A DNA stretch of 64,000 bases. It comes from Ligustrum vulgare (taxonomy: Eukaryota; Streptophyta; Magnoliopsida; Lamiales; Oleaceae). The translations under genes and the position numbers were made by a program. The DNA lies in NCBI GenBank assembly GCA_963555705.1, contig OY743169.1, positions 6,262,014 to 6,326,013 on the forward strand, in the 5' to 3' direction. The notes below the pieces were generated by a model. The model saw nothing but the letters and a program-made list of their open reading frames with translations, had not been told where the DNA came from and searched no databases. Positions 28,299 through 39,920 of the stretch are shown here, piece after piece (the first letter of the stretch is position 1; each line of letters starts with the position of its first letter).

Positions 28299-28300
28299 AC

Positions 28301-30248
28301 TGTGACGACCCGAATTCTCGACCATTCGAGTGCCACTAAAAGTGACTCATATCATATTATCGAGACTTAAATAGAAATGTAAAATTATTCAAAAGAATAA
28401 TTAGAATCCCATAATTTTATTTGTGAATAAAAATAGAACATAATTTTCTTACATAAAGTTCAGCATAATTATCTCATCAATCTTAACCACTTTTGCCACT
28501 TCCATGTTGACCGCCTCGAACCTTCAATTATCTGAAAATGATAAATATCGTGGAGTGAGATTTATAAAATCCCAGTAAGTATACCAAGCATAAATTTTCT
28601 TTTGAAAGCATATGGATCATTTTCATCATAACATAGGATAGGATCGAAATACTCATAAACATAGGGAGACACAAGAATTTTACCGAACTTAAATGGCAAG
28701 AATTCTTATGTGTAGCGCTACTAAACTCCGGTCCCCTTAGCATAATCATAAACATATCATATGGAACCCATAACAATCTTGTGAGATTGATTTCATAGCA
28801 ATGATCCAAACATTTTCATAAAAACATAAGATATACTTACTTGTCATAAAAACATACTTACTTTTCATAAAAACATAAGGTGTATTTACCTTTCATAAAA
28901 ACATACTTACTTTTCATAAAAACATAAGATATACTTACTTGTCATAAAAACATACTTACTTTTCATAAAAACATAAGGTGTATTTACCTTTCATAAAAAC
29001 ATACTTACTTTTCATAAAAACATAAGATATACTTACTTGTCATAAAAACATACGTACTTTTCATAAAAACATAAGGTGTATTTACCTTTCATAAAAACAT
29101 ACTTACTTTTCATAAAAACATAAGATATACTTACTTGTCATAAAAACATACGTACTTTTCATAAAAACATAAGGTGTATTTACCTTTCATAAAAACATAC
29201 TTACTTTTCATAAAAACATAAGGTGTATTTACCTTTCATAAAAACATACTTACTTTTCATAAAAACATAAGATATACTTACTTGTCATAAAAACATACTT
29301 ACTTTTCATAAAAACATAAGGTGTATTTACCTTTCATAAAAACATACTTACTTTTCATAAAAACATAAGATATACTTACCTTTTAAAAGATTAAAATGAA
29401 GTGTAGTAGTAAATGGACCAAAACTTTCTTGACCACCTTGAATTTCTCTTACTTGTGGATTTTGTCAAGAGATTGGAAATAAGTGTATATGTGTAGAGTT
29501 GTGTGTAAAAGAGATGGGTTTAAATAGATGTATAAAGTTGGCATATTGTAAACATAATCATTCAATTCTATTAATTTTAACACATCCTTTTCTTAAAGTA
29601 AAGCACCATTCATATACTTTTCCATATTTATACAAATATTATGCTCTTCATGATTACATATAATGGAGTCTTATCAACCATTCATATACTTTTCCATATT
29701 TATACAAATATTATGCTCTTCATGATTACATATAATGGAGTCTTATCAACCATTCATATACTTTTCCATATTTATACAAATATTATGCTCTTCATGATTA
29801 CATATAATGGAATCTTATCAACCATTCATATACTTTTCCATATTTATACAAATATTATGCTCTTCATGATTACATATAATGGAGTATATAATTCATTCAT
29901 ATACTTTTCCATATTTATTAAATTAAGATTCTCATAATTATTATATATAATGGAACCTCTCATGCTTGCATATATTTTCTTAATTTCAATAATAAAAATA
30001 ATTTTTGTATAAATAAATATTGGGATAACATTGAATTAAGTACTTGGACTTAATATACTTTAAATCAAGAGAATGGAGATATTTTTAGAAATTCGGAATT
30101 TAATTTAAAATCGAACGATCTCGATTATTTCTTGACTTGGCTATACGAATACGTCGTGGCGTTAACTTAATAAAAATGGGTGAAATAGTAGCGACATGAT
30201 TTTCTATTAAAATAATTATTAATCGCGTAAAAATTCTTGGTCGCTACA
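28301..30248 (-). repeat. 5' LTR (right) of the LOG-carrying retrotransposon
   Basis: 1948 bp with TG...CA ends. It differs from 21984-23930 at about five sites, all seen in the first few hundred bases (for example TTCAACAT against TTCAGCAT). It carries the same two tandem arrays. Confidence 0.93.
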
Positions 30249-30579
30249 GTTTAGAACCAGAACTGATAGAGTAAAACAGGATTTTTTATTTATTTTTAAA
30301 TATAAAATAAAAAAATAAAAAAATTCTTAAACTCAATGCATGTTATTTGGTCCATTAGTAATTATCAATTACTCAACAACTATTAACTTATTCAACATTA
30401 CAATAACTATAAGCAAAACAAGTAATAAACAAAAAATCATAGATCTAAAATCATTTTTTTTAGTAATTATGTCGTCCAGCTTCAACCCTTCAACATTTAG
30501 TTCTTCAAGAATCAACAAATAAGAAATCTTCAATCTATATCTCACAATCAGTTGTTATTTTATTTTCAAGGATTTGCTT

Positions 30580-30800
30580 GACTTGTGCGACTGTTCCCTA
30601 AAAAGGTGGAAAATTATAAGTAGAAATTGAAGAATTTTTTCGCGGAGCACATACAAGCGGATGATGAAATACATTACTATCTGAAAGGGAGTAAATATTT
30701 TGATGTCAAGGACAAAGATGACTGTTGTATTAGTATCTTGATCAAGGTCGATAACCGGTAGTCTTACGACTCTTGCCGGCCGGAATCTACCATGACTTCA
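30580..30800 (+). pseudogene. Acireductone dioxygenase fragment (copy A)
   Basis: The reading matches the copy B fragment at 52512-52745 but is more decayed: it has in-frame damage after the segment homologous to SEYFDVKDKD. Acireductone dioxygenase belongs to the methionine salvage cycle. Only the central metal-binding part is present, inside the hAT-like element, so this is a captured fragment and not a gene. Confidence 0.65.
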
Positions 30801-30953
30801 TTACTTAAATTTGAAAATTTTAATTTAGAAAATCGGAATTGGAACCAGAACCAAAGGAACTGAATTGTTCGATTCCAATTCAGTTCTTCTCTTACAAAAA
30901 GAACCAACGGTTCTTTTTTTCTGTTGGTTCTTTTTTCAAAAGAACCATTGGTT

Positions 30954-31763
30954 CACTACAAAAAAGTGACCTTTTACGACATGAATTTACGGCGTGCATA
31001 TAGGGCACGCCGTAAATGAATATATTTTACGGCGTGCATGATAAGCACGCCGTAAAATTTATTATCACCTTTAACGGCGTGTAAAACCAAAACCCCGTAA
31101 AAATTAAAAAAAAAAAACACGGCGTACATATTCGCACGCCGTAAAAATTATTCCTAAAATCACGGCGTGCATTTACGCACGCCGTGAAAAATGCCTAAAA
31201 TCACCAAACTTGGATGAAAAAATAGGGCGCTATTTTACGGCGTGCAAAATCGCATGCCGTAAATAGATACGATTTTGCACGCCGTAAACTAGGATTTTTC
31301 AAGTCGTCCCTAATTTTCAATTTTTTTTTTTTTTTATATAAACGTGTAAAATATTATATTTAGTTTTGTTCAAATTTTTTTTTTAATTCTCTTACTATAT
31401 ATTTATACAATTTTCTAACTAATATATATTAGTTAAAACAAAAATAAACACAAGAATTGAGTTGCCCTAGTGGTTTTGACAATGCCACATAACCCTTTGA
31501 TCAAGGGTTCGAATCCTATAATGCACATATATATCATATGAATTAAATAAAATGCTTGGATTGGCGGGTCGGGTCGAAATTTTGGATCAGGTCAAAATTT
31601 ATGCACGCCGTAATAGTTCACGGCGTGCATTTTTGCATGCCGTGTAAATTTATGCACGCCGTGAAAGTTTATGGCGTGACTTTTTACGGCGTGCGGCTGC
31701 ACGCCGTAAAAATGATTTTACGGCATGCAATGCACGCCTTAAAAGGCTACCTTTGTTGTAGTG
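30954..31763. mobile_element. Non-autonomous CACTA (En/Spm-type) element, 810 bp, TSD GTT
   Basis: Ends CACTACAAAAAAG and the inverse CACTACAACAAAG, flanked by GTT (30951-30953, 31764-31766). Copy B has the empty site near 52854. More than a dozen direct and inverted TTTACGGCGTGCA-type words crowd both subterminal zones, as expected for CACTA transposase binding sites. Inside at about 31455-31515 lie tRNA-like A- and B-box words (GCCCTAGTGG and GGGTTCGAATCC), possibly an old SINE head. No transposase. Confidence 0.92.
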
Positions 31764-31831
31764 GTTCTTGGTTTTGTTCGGTTTTCTGGGAACTAGAACC
31801 ATATGAAATAATCCCCATTCCTAATTTAGAT

Positions 31832-32836
31832 TAATTGAGAGAGGGGATCGGGTATGATTTAGGGTTTTAGGATATATTCTTTTTATTAATACTTGATTGT
31901 TAATAATATTTTTGAAACACCTGGTTTTTTTTTAACTTCTATTTATAAAAAGCACGACTAAACATAATTTTCCATTTTCTAATCTAGATCCAATCATATA
32001 AGCATATCTATTACTAGAGGCATCATCATAAATGTTGCTTTTCACTTTAAATGTCCAGCTAATATGGTAAGAGCACCTACAATGTCACACTTTTCAAATT
32101 GAAAAATATTTGCAACATCATTAAAAGAGATATTGTGTCAATATTATTATTTTTTTTTTATCTCCAATGCTTTAAATTTTGGAGTCCATTATGATGACAT
32201 GAAAACAATAAATGAAGAAAGTTTCAAACCCACTTTCTACCACTTGAAAGAAAGAGTGTTTAACATGATGATTAAGCAATTTTTGTTAAATGCTATTTTT
32301 TTAGTTTAAGTTTATTTTATTTAAATAAAAGAAATACCACATAGGCAAGACTATAGATTATAAATAATACATTGGAGATGACATTTGACATTCTCTTTCT
32401 TTTCATTAGACATTCTCTTTCTTTTCATTGAACATTTATCCTATGTGGAAAAAAATTTCATACATTAATTGCCATATATGGCAAAATTTATTCAATGTGA
32501 AAAATTTAGTATTGTAGATGCTCTAATGAGGTGAATGAGACAAATTTGATGTGACAGTCTGACATGATGTCTATTTGTAGACGATGTGTTAGTCAACTTC
32601 CACAACAAATGCTGCAATTTTGCATCTATCTCCTCTATTTTTCTCTCTTTCCTACTTTTATTCTCTCTTCTCACCTTTTTTTTTTCTCTCTTGCCACACC
32701 ATCTTTTTAGAACGTGTCTAGCATTGAAGATTCTCTAAGTTTTCTAGTAGATTATGTTGTCAATTTATTTTAATTTTAATAAACAATAGAGTATGTTGAT
32801 GTTATGATGTACAGTACGACCAAATTCAAAGATTTA
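31832..32836. other. Shared duplication backbone without genes
   Basis: Collinear with 52923-53940 in copy B at high similarity. No coding potential is recognised; the ORFs in it are pyrimidine-rich chance readings. The pattern AAGAGCACCTACAATGTC...TAGATGCTCTAATGAGG (about 32070-32528) suggests another old inverted-repeat element with ends AGAGCA(C/T)CTACA. Confidence 0.5.
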
Positions 32837-32984
32837 GGCTCTGTTTGCTAATGAAATTGTTTTCATTTTTTAAAACTCATTTCCAACCACATATTTCTAA
32901 GGGATTCACTACTTTTCACACTTTTAACCACTTTTCAATTACACATTCTCCAAAAATAATTTTTTCCCATTACCAAACAAGGCC
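32837..32984. mobile_element. MITE-like element, about 147 bp
   Basis: Ends GGCTCTGTTTGCTAATG and the inverse GGCCTTGTTTGGTAATG form a terminal inverted repeat. A relative sits at 55011-55156, and similar ends occur at 44812-44978 and 58921-59078. Confidence 0.65.
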
Positions 32985-32991
32985 ATCACAT

Positions 32992-33770
32992 GACTGAGGG
33001 ATCTGCCAACTTGACACAGCGGGAAATTTTCAGAATTATTCAGGAAGGAATAGCAGACGGGATAAGGTAAAACAGGCAAGGTCGAACCTCTTTCACGAGA
33101 AGAACCCCTTTCACCCCTGAAATAACGTCGTTCCCCTTACCAGAAAGATTCAAGTATCCTTGGATAAAAGAATACGATGGAACTACAGATCCCAACAACC
33201 ACCTGAATACCTACACTGATGTCATGGACATGCAGAATCAATCTACAAAAGGATTAAGAAGATAGTCGCTTCTATCATGCAGTTGAGACAAGGACCTAAT
33301 GAGACACTGCGAGAGTTCATGACCTAATCCGCCTGCAAATGTGACCGAACTTCTCAGAAGGGAAGAAAAATACATAAATATGGAAGAGACACTGTTATTG
33401 ATTAGGGCACATGATCAAGTTCATGGAACAATAGTACAATCTTCGGAACCCGTCAAACATGGGAACAAAAGATCGAGGCAATAAGATGGAAGGAATTCTT
33501 CCCTGTCCAACACAAAGGGAAGCGGTTATGGGCATCAGAATTTAACTCCATTAAATGCACCTCGGTCTCACATTCTCATGGAAATCATAGGTCGAGAAGA
33601 TTTCCGCTGGCGAAGACTTATCAAGAGGAAGATCGATGAAAGAAATCGACATAAATATTGCGACTTTCACAAAAGCCTGGGTTGTACTACGGATGAGTGC
33701 AGAATACTAAAATAGGAGATAGATTCCCTCATCAAAAGAGGCTTCTTGGGACATTAAATAAAGAAGTAAG
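32992..33770 (+). pseudogene. gag remnant with a broken zinc knuckle
   Basis: Translation in pieces gives Retand-type Gag words (FKYPWIKEYDGTTDPNNHLN, LRQGPNETLREFM, KYCDFHKSLGCTTDECRILK). It has stops and an internal deletion between the YDGTTDP block and the LRQGP block. The protease that should follow is not seen. Confidence 0.75.
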
Positions 33771-33826
33771 AACTGTCGCAATGTTTGAAAAGAAACATCG
33801 ACATATTCGCATGGAACGCATAAGAT

Positions 33827-35420
33827 ATGCCGGGGATTGACCCCGCTCTTGTTGAACATAGGCTTAACGTCATGCCATATAAGAAGCCTGTAAAACAACG
33901 AAGAAGACAATTTGCTACTGAAAGAAGGCAAATAATAAAGGAGGAAGTAGATAAGCTCTTGAAAGCAGGGTTCATCAAGGAAGTAAAGTATCCAGAATGG
34001 CTAGCCAACGTGATATTGGTCAAGAAGCCGAATGGAAAATGGAGAGTCTACATAGATTTTTCAGATTTAAACAAAGTATGTCCAAAAGACAGCTATACTC
34101 TTCCTCGAATTGACAGATTGATTGACTCCACATCAGGTTCTGAACTTTACAGCTTCCTCGACACATTCTCGGGATATCATCAGATTCAAATGACGCAGGA
34201 AGATTAAGAGAAAACTTCCTTCATGGCCAATGAAGGGATATATTGCTACAAAGCCATGCCATTTGGATTAAAAAATACCGGGGCTACTTATCAAAGATTG
34301 GTAAACATGGTCTTTTCCAAACACATCGGGCTAACCATGAAAGTTTATGTTGATGACATGGTCGTAAAGAGCTCGAGAAAGAAAGACCACATAGCCGACT
34401 TGGAAGACATCTTCTCTACACTCCGACAATATCGGATGAAGCTAAATTCAGCCAAGTGCGCTTTCAGAGTATGTTCGAGTAAAATTTTAGGATTCATGAT
34501 CACTCAGCAGAGCATTGAAGTTAACCCTGATAAAATTATGGCCTTTACATCACTGGAACCTCCCAGGACCATTAGGGAAGTGCAGAAACTTATGGGTAGA
34601 GTGGCAACATTGGGTTGTTTCATGTCAAGGGCAGCAGATAAATGTTTTTCCTTCTTCAAGACTCTCGGAGGAGACAAGGAGTTCAGATGGAATGAAGAAT
34701 GCAATGTCTCCTTCAGGAAACTGAAGGAATATTTGGGACTCCTCCAATATTGGTAAAACTAAATCTGGGAGACAATCTGTTCTTGTATCTAGCGGTTTCA
34801 GATCATGCAGTAAGAGCCGTTTTGGTCAAAGAGGAAGGGAAGATCCAAAAACCTGTATACTATGTTAGCAAGATGATGTTGGATGCAGAAACTTGATATA
34901 CACTGGCAGAACAGCTCGCGCTTGCCCTGGTCACAGCAGCTAGAAAGTTAAGACCTTACTTCCAAGCCCATGCTATAACAGTCCTCACGAACCAGCTTTT
35001 GAAACACATCTTGCAGAAATCGGATGTTTGTGGTCGTCTACTCAAATGGTCATCGAGCTTGGGGAATATGACATTGAGTTCAAACCTCGACCTTCCATAA
35101 AGGCACAGGTCTTGGCAGACTTCATCGTCGAACTTGCTCCAAGACCTCGAGGGCTAACAGGTCATGACAGGGAAGAGGTTACATGGATTTTGCAAGTTGA
35201 TGGAGCATCGAATGGCGCAGGCTCGGGGGCTAGAATCATACTAAAAAAGGATGATGGCACAATGAAAATTCAGTGCACAATTAGGTTCGACTTTCGGACC
35301 ACTAATAATGACGCAGAATATGAGGCTTTTATCGCTGGGCTTCAAGCAGCTCAACATCTAGGGGTCGAGCATGTCAAGGTCTTGAGTGATTCACAATTGG
35401 TGGTAGAGTAAGTGAATGGC
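33827..35420 (+). pseudogene. Reverse transcriptase and RNase H (Tat lineage), degenerate
   Basis: RT words MPGIDPALVEH, KKPNGKWRVYIDFSDLNK and YVDDMVV (catalytic Asp pair) are present. One in-frame stop lies at 34205-34207, and a frameshift near 34700-34740 separates the connection domain. The RNase H part (about 35180-35411) reads VDGASNGAGSGARI, NNDAEYEAFIAGLQAA and SDSQLVVE before a stop near 35411. This is the archaeal-type RNase H found in Tat elements. Confidence 0.85.
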
Positions 35421-35534
35421 ACTTCTGAAGCAAAGATGAAAAAATGTCTTTCTTACAGAATGATGGTTCTGGGCTTGTAAAGGAAGTTCAAATCTTGTAG
35501 CGTAGATAAAATACCAAGGTCCACTAATCACAAA

Positions 35535-36640
35535 GTGGATGCCCTGTCAAGACTAACTTTTTCCAATCTGGACCACTTGGAGAGAACTGTGTTCGTGCGA
35601 ACACTGCATGAGCCCAGTATCACACAACAATCCGATATCATAGATATTTCAGAACATGAGCCCATTTGGATGGATCCAATTATCCAATACCTAATGTCGG
35701 GAAAATTTCCAGATGACAAAGCAGAGGCAAGAAGAGTCAAGGTAAGGGCCTTAAGGTATACCATATTACAGGGTACCTTGTTCCGTTGAAGCTTTACGCT
35801 TCCCTACCTTCGATGTCTAACCCCGAAAGAAGTAGCCCTTGCTATGATTGAGGTTCATGAAGGAATTAGTGGAGGACACCAGGGAGCAAGAGCACTGGTT
35901 ATTAAGTTAATGCGATACGGGTACTACTGGCCAACCATGAGGAAGGACACACTCAACTATGTGAAAACTTGTGATAAGTGTCAAAGATTTGCAGCCAGAT
36001 TGCATCAACCAGCAGAAGAACTATCTTCAATTATGTGCCCATACCTATTTGCACAATGGGGAGTTGACATACTTGGACCATTCCCTATAGCTCGTGGCCA
36101 AGTTAAGTTCCTAGAAGTGGCTGTAGAATATTTCACAAAATGGGTAGAAGCAGAACCTCTTGCCGTAATCACAGAATAAAAATTGGAGGTATTCGTTTGG
36201 AAGTCAATTATCTGCCGTTTTGCTCTTCCTAAGACATTAATCACAGATAATGGACTACAGTTCGAGTGCCAAGCCTTCAAACAATTTTGTAAGAATTTGG
36301 GGATAGAACACAGATTAACTTCCGTTTCACACCTGCAAAGTAATGGATTAGCTGAGGTAACAAACTGGCTCATCTTGCAAGATTTGAGGATTCGCCTCGA
36401 CAGTGCCAAGGGTGATTGGCCCGATCTCCTTCCCGAAATTCTTTGGACAAATCGAACAACATTTAAGACAACAATGGGAGAAACTCCATTCATGCTAGCC
36501 TTTGGGATGGAAGCCGCTATTCTAGTGGAAGTGACGATTCCCAGCTTCCGCACAATGACTACAGAATCACCCAATCAACTTGAGGGCAGAGAGAAAGTCT
36601 GGATCTTCTGGAAGAAGTCAGGGAAAGTGCCGCCCTAAGA
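35535..36640 (+). pseudogene. Integrase (zinc-binding + DDE core), degenerate
   Basis: The zinc-binding segment HEGISGGHQG...TCDKC gives the HHCC pattern. The core holds the three catalytic contexts WGVDILGP, LITDNGLQF and LAEVTN. A stop at 36177-36179 interrupts the core in frame, and another ends the reading at 36636-36638. Confidence 0.82.
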
Positions 36641-37169
36641 ATAGCTTCTTATCAACAGGCCATGTCCAAGAAGTTTAATATCCGAGTCAAAAGGAGAGAG
36701 TTCAGAATGTGAGATCTTGTCCTACGTCGAAGTGAAGCCGCTGGTCATCAACCTGGAAAACTTGGACCTATCTGGGAAGGATCATAAAAAGTTATTCGAA
36801 AAGTGGGAAAGGGCTCATACAGCCTCCGAACAATGGATTCGAAGCCCCTTCCTCGGCCATGGAATGTTGAAAATCTGAAGCCTTACTACAAGTAGTTACC
36901 TTTCCGGTAGCAACAAGGTCATCTAGTTGTAGAAGAGTTGGGTTTGTGAACCCATTTTTTCTCTTAATTATTTCCGGACTTGCACGTCCATCCACATTTT
37001 TTAGTAAGGTCGGGCCTGCGCTCCCATCGTGCTTTCTTTCAGAGTCAGAGACGAGTACTTTTTTTCCTTATCCAGATTTTTTCCCAAAGGGTTTTTTCTG
37101 GATAAGGTTTTAACGATGCCCATAGTTTAGTCCCCTTTAATAAAAGTATTCCTTCCGAAGAATGAGCAA

Positions 37170-37420
37170 CATATAACCACGCAATGGAATAATTTACAAT
37201 GTCTCATGGCAAGACGTTACAAATTATTCTCTACGAATAATTTACAATGTCTCATGACAAGACGTTACAAATTATTCTTCCACAATAATTTACAATGTCT
37301 CATGAAAAGACGCTACAAATTATTCTCTATGAATAATGTACAATGTCTCATGGCAAGACATTACAAGTTATTCTTCCACAATGATTTACATTGTTTCGCG
37401 GCTAGACATTACAATTTATG
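37170..37420. repeat. Tandem repeat with AATTTACAATGTCTCATG units
   Basis: Four to five units of about 54-60 bp, each with TACAATGTCTCATGNCAAGAC and TTACAAATTATTC, lie between integrase and the antisense ORF. A repeat block in this spacer is common for Tat elements. Confidence 0.85.
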
Positions 37421-37899
37421 TCCCACAGATTCGCAAAGTCAAGAGCTCGACCTCATCTTTGTATAAATTATCAAAAAGATCGGCCTTGCCCGACCTTTCG
37501 GTAGTCGATATTAGACCACATCTTTGGATTGATCATCTAAAAGGTCGGTCTTGCCCGACCTTGCTGATTATTTGTCATCAATCCAGAGTTTGATGCTACA
37601 AAGAATCGAAGTCCATTCTTATAACAAAATTATAAGGTCGCCTTTGCTCGACCATATACTTTTCAAGACATGGAATCACATACTACTTATTTATAAGCCT
37701 TTATAAGGTCAGCTTGTGTACTCAAAATTGTGAATTAATTTGTCAGTAAAACACAAGTAAAAAGCATGAACATTGACAAAAGATATGCAAATTTATTCAT
37801 AGTAAAAAAATTACAAGTTGTTCATGAGGCATACCCTGGGCTTTACATCAGAATCTACAATTTACTCTACTGCTAGGGGCTGTGGTCGCTCGCTTCACT

Positions 37900-39816
37900 A
37901 GCCTCCCCTTCAGAGTTTTCCTCTTCTTCATCCACCTCTACGAATGGAGTTAGGTCGAGGTCTTCCGTCCCAGGGGAAATTGGGAAAGGGGGCTAGTATC
38001 CAGGTTGGGAGCATGAAGTCGAATCCAAGCTCGAACCTGCTTCATTCCTTAGGAGTATGACTCTAAGGCATAATTGCCCAGAGCAAGGTCGTACTACTCC
38101 GACCTCTTGAAGGCTTCCATAGCCTCGACCTTGGCTTGATCAATCTCTTCTTGAGCACGTCGAAGGTCTTCTACAATTTTGGAATTCTCTTCTCAAGCAA
38201 GATCTCTCTCTTGGATCATCAACAGTAGGTCTGACTCCACCCTAGCTAGCTTCTCTTCAGCAGCCCGGGCTTTGGTAGCCTCGTATTGGACAGAATTAAG
38301 GAGTTGGCTCGAGGTCTCTCCTCGCTTGATGCCTTGGTTGATCAGCCCTTGGCAAATACTGATCAACTGCCAATCGGGATAAAAACTTAGTGATGTTTTA
38401 AAGTATTATTAAGTACAAACGTAAAGGTAGAAATATACCTTCATTGCGGCATTCATAAAGTGGACCGCCCCTTGTTCGAGCGCTACTTCTTCGCAGTACT
38501 TTTCCAGAAGTCCGGGATGGAGACCCTCCTCCATTTTCTCTCTAAGATCAGCCAGCATAGGCCCCTCTGGGACAACTTCGGGCACTGGCTCTTCTCGAGC
38601 TGGTGGGCTTCGAGCATCTCGACCACTCTCCCTTTAGGGGGGAGCCTCCTCATTCCTCCTGGAGGTCTCCCCTATCCCAGATTGATCTTTGTGAGGCCTT
38701 TTTTGATATCGGTGTCGCACGACCCCGTCGTCCTTCCTTTTTTGGGCAGCATTCCGTGCCCTTTCCTCGGTCGCCTTTCTCAACTTGTCCTCATCAAAAG
38801 CCATTCCTGCAGAATGTAAAAGAAAGAAGGAAGAAGATGAGAAAGTGAAGGAGAAACCGAAAAACGTAAAAATTACAAAAGAAGCATATATATTACTTAA
38901 TGTACAAGGCCGAGGCCTACCAGGCTGAAGGTCAAGACCGGCCTGGCTCAAGATCTCATTTGTTGTCAAATCAGACGCCTCTTCAGCCAAGAAGCCAAAA
39001 TCGCATACCCTAATGGCATTAGCAAGAAGGTCGGCCATCTCCTCCTCGCTCTTATCCCCATCCTATTAAAACTATCTACGTTTGGCTTTCTAAAGGTTGA
39101 CAAAAAAATGTTTTCCTCGACTCGAGGCTTTACGTAGAAGAACCTCTCCTTCCAATATTTTGAGGAGGGAACCCAAGGGACCTCGAAGCGTCCTTTCCCG
39201 CTCAGGTAGACAAAGCAGTTGCACCTAGGCAAGTACTTCAAATCCAACAGACATTTACACAAGTCTACAGTAGGCTCTATTCCTAAACTCCTACATAAAA
39301 CAAAAAAAAATATACTAGGATTCTCTATCCATTGGGGGCGAGGTGACCCGGGACTATACTAGTAATAAGGAGAAAATCAATAAAAAAATGGTGGAGAGGA
39401 AACCTAAGTCAGGCCACAAGGGCCTCGTGAAATACCACAATCTCTCCTTCCCGACAGTAGTAGGAGACGTTGTCTTCATCCGGGACCCGAGTTGTATACC
39501 CATTAGAAAGTCAAAACTTTATCATATCGGCCTCGACCATATGCTCCTTCATCCTACTATTAAAAGTCAGGAGCTCAAGGTCGCCCTCACTCGACCCTCT
39601 ATCCAAATCTGGGTTGTCTTCTACACCTTCCTCATCACCTGATTCTTCATCCTGAGGAGATGGGGGCTGGTAAAAGCCTAGTGGTTCGACCTCTGAAGGC
39701 TTGTCCAAATTCTCTACTTCCCTAAGGTCTCCTAATGTCACTTGCCTAACCATATTTTTTTCTTTTTTTGTAGAATAAGTTATATAAATAATGAGCTCGG
39801 GAAGGCTCCAGCTCAC
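37900..39816 (-). pseudogene. Antisense extra ORF of the Tat element, decayed
   Basis: Minus-strand pieces read MVRQVTLGDLREVENLDKP..., GKGRFEVPWVPSSKYWKERF and FLAEEASDLTTNEILSQAG. These resemble the 'putative plant transposon' type antisense proteins placed before the 3' LTR in Tat/Retand elements, whose role is unknown. Stops at several places break it into at least four readings, so no protein is expected. Confidence 0.6.
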
Positions 39817-39920
39817 CTAAAGTGCTATTTTTTTTTGCTGAAGGGGTAGATTGTGCTACTTGCTCGAGGAGTTCTCTGATCTCTTAGAAAATTTCGCAAA
39901 GTAAAATGAAAGGGAGGATA

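Larger units (their letters stand above)
21984..30248 (-). mobile_element. Non-autonomous Ty3-type LTR retrotransposon carrying LOG and a zinc-finger ORF
   Basis: Two long direct repeats (21984-23930 and 28301-30248) with TG...CA ends flank a 4.4-kb interior. The target duplication is GTTTA (21979-21983 and 30249-30253), and copy B has the empty site near 52170. The element reads on the minus strand. Its PBS, the complement of the initiator tRNA-Met 3' end, lies beside the right-hand LTR at 28285-28298. Its PPT lies beside the left-hand LTR at 23931-23943, preceded by the GAGGACGAAATT motif common just before the 3' LTR of Ty3/gypsy elements. No gag, protease, RT or integrase reading is seen on the minus strand. 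The interior instead carries two plus-strand ORFs (24800-25399 and 25697-26350). LTRs differ at only about five positions by eye, so insertion is recent. Confidence 0.93.
21869..31823. mobile_element. hAT-like element with an ARD fragment, interrupted by two nested elements (copy A)
   Basis: The ends TAGGCATGGGC and the inverse TAGGAATGGGG are flanked by 8-bp duplications ATATAGAT (21861-21868) and ATTTAGAT (31824-31831). The same element is uninterrupted in copy B (52061-52914). Here the LTR retrotransposon 21984-30248 and the CACTA element 30954-31763 sit inside it. Repeated GGTTCT/AGAACC words near both ends are subterminal repeats. As both copies carry it, it inserted before the segmental duplication. 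Confidence 0.72.
14640..32984 (+). repeat. Segmental duplication, copy A
   Basis: Apart from later insertions, this stretch runs collinear and in the same orientation with 43650-55156. Matching points: 14685 with 43655, 16893 with 43845, 17640 with 44410 and again after 45357, 17900-18025 with 45580-45740, 18584 with 48050, 20444-21866 with 48993-52058, 30254-30950 with 52175-52855, 31824-32980 with 52915-55150. After removing identified insertions each copy has roughly 5.8-6 kb of shared sequence. Copy A lacks the aquaporin gene of copy B. Confidence 0.88.

Noticed and set aside
31556..31834. 92-aa ORF rich in HAV and GV repeats
   Set aside because: It reads through the ACGGCGTGC repeats and the right end of the CACTA element.
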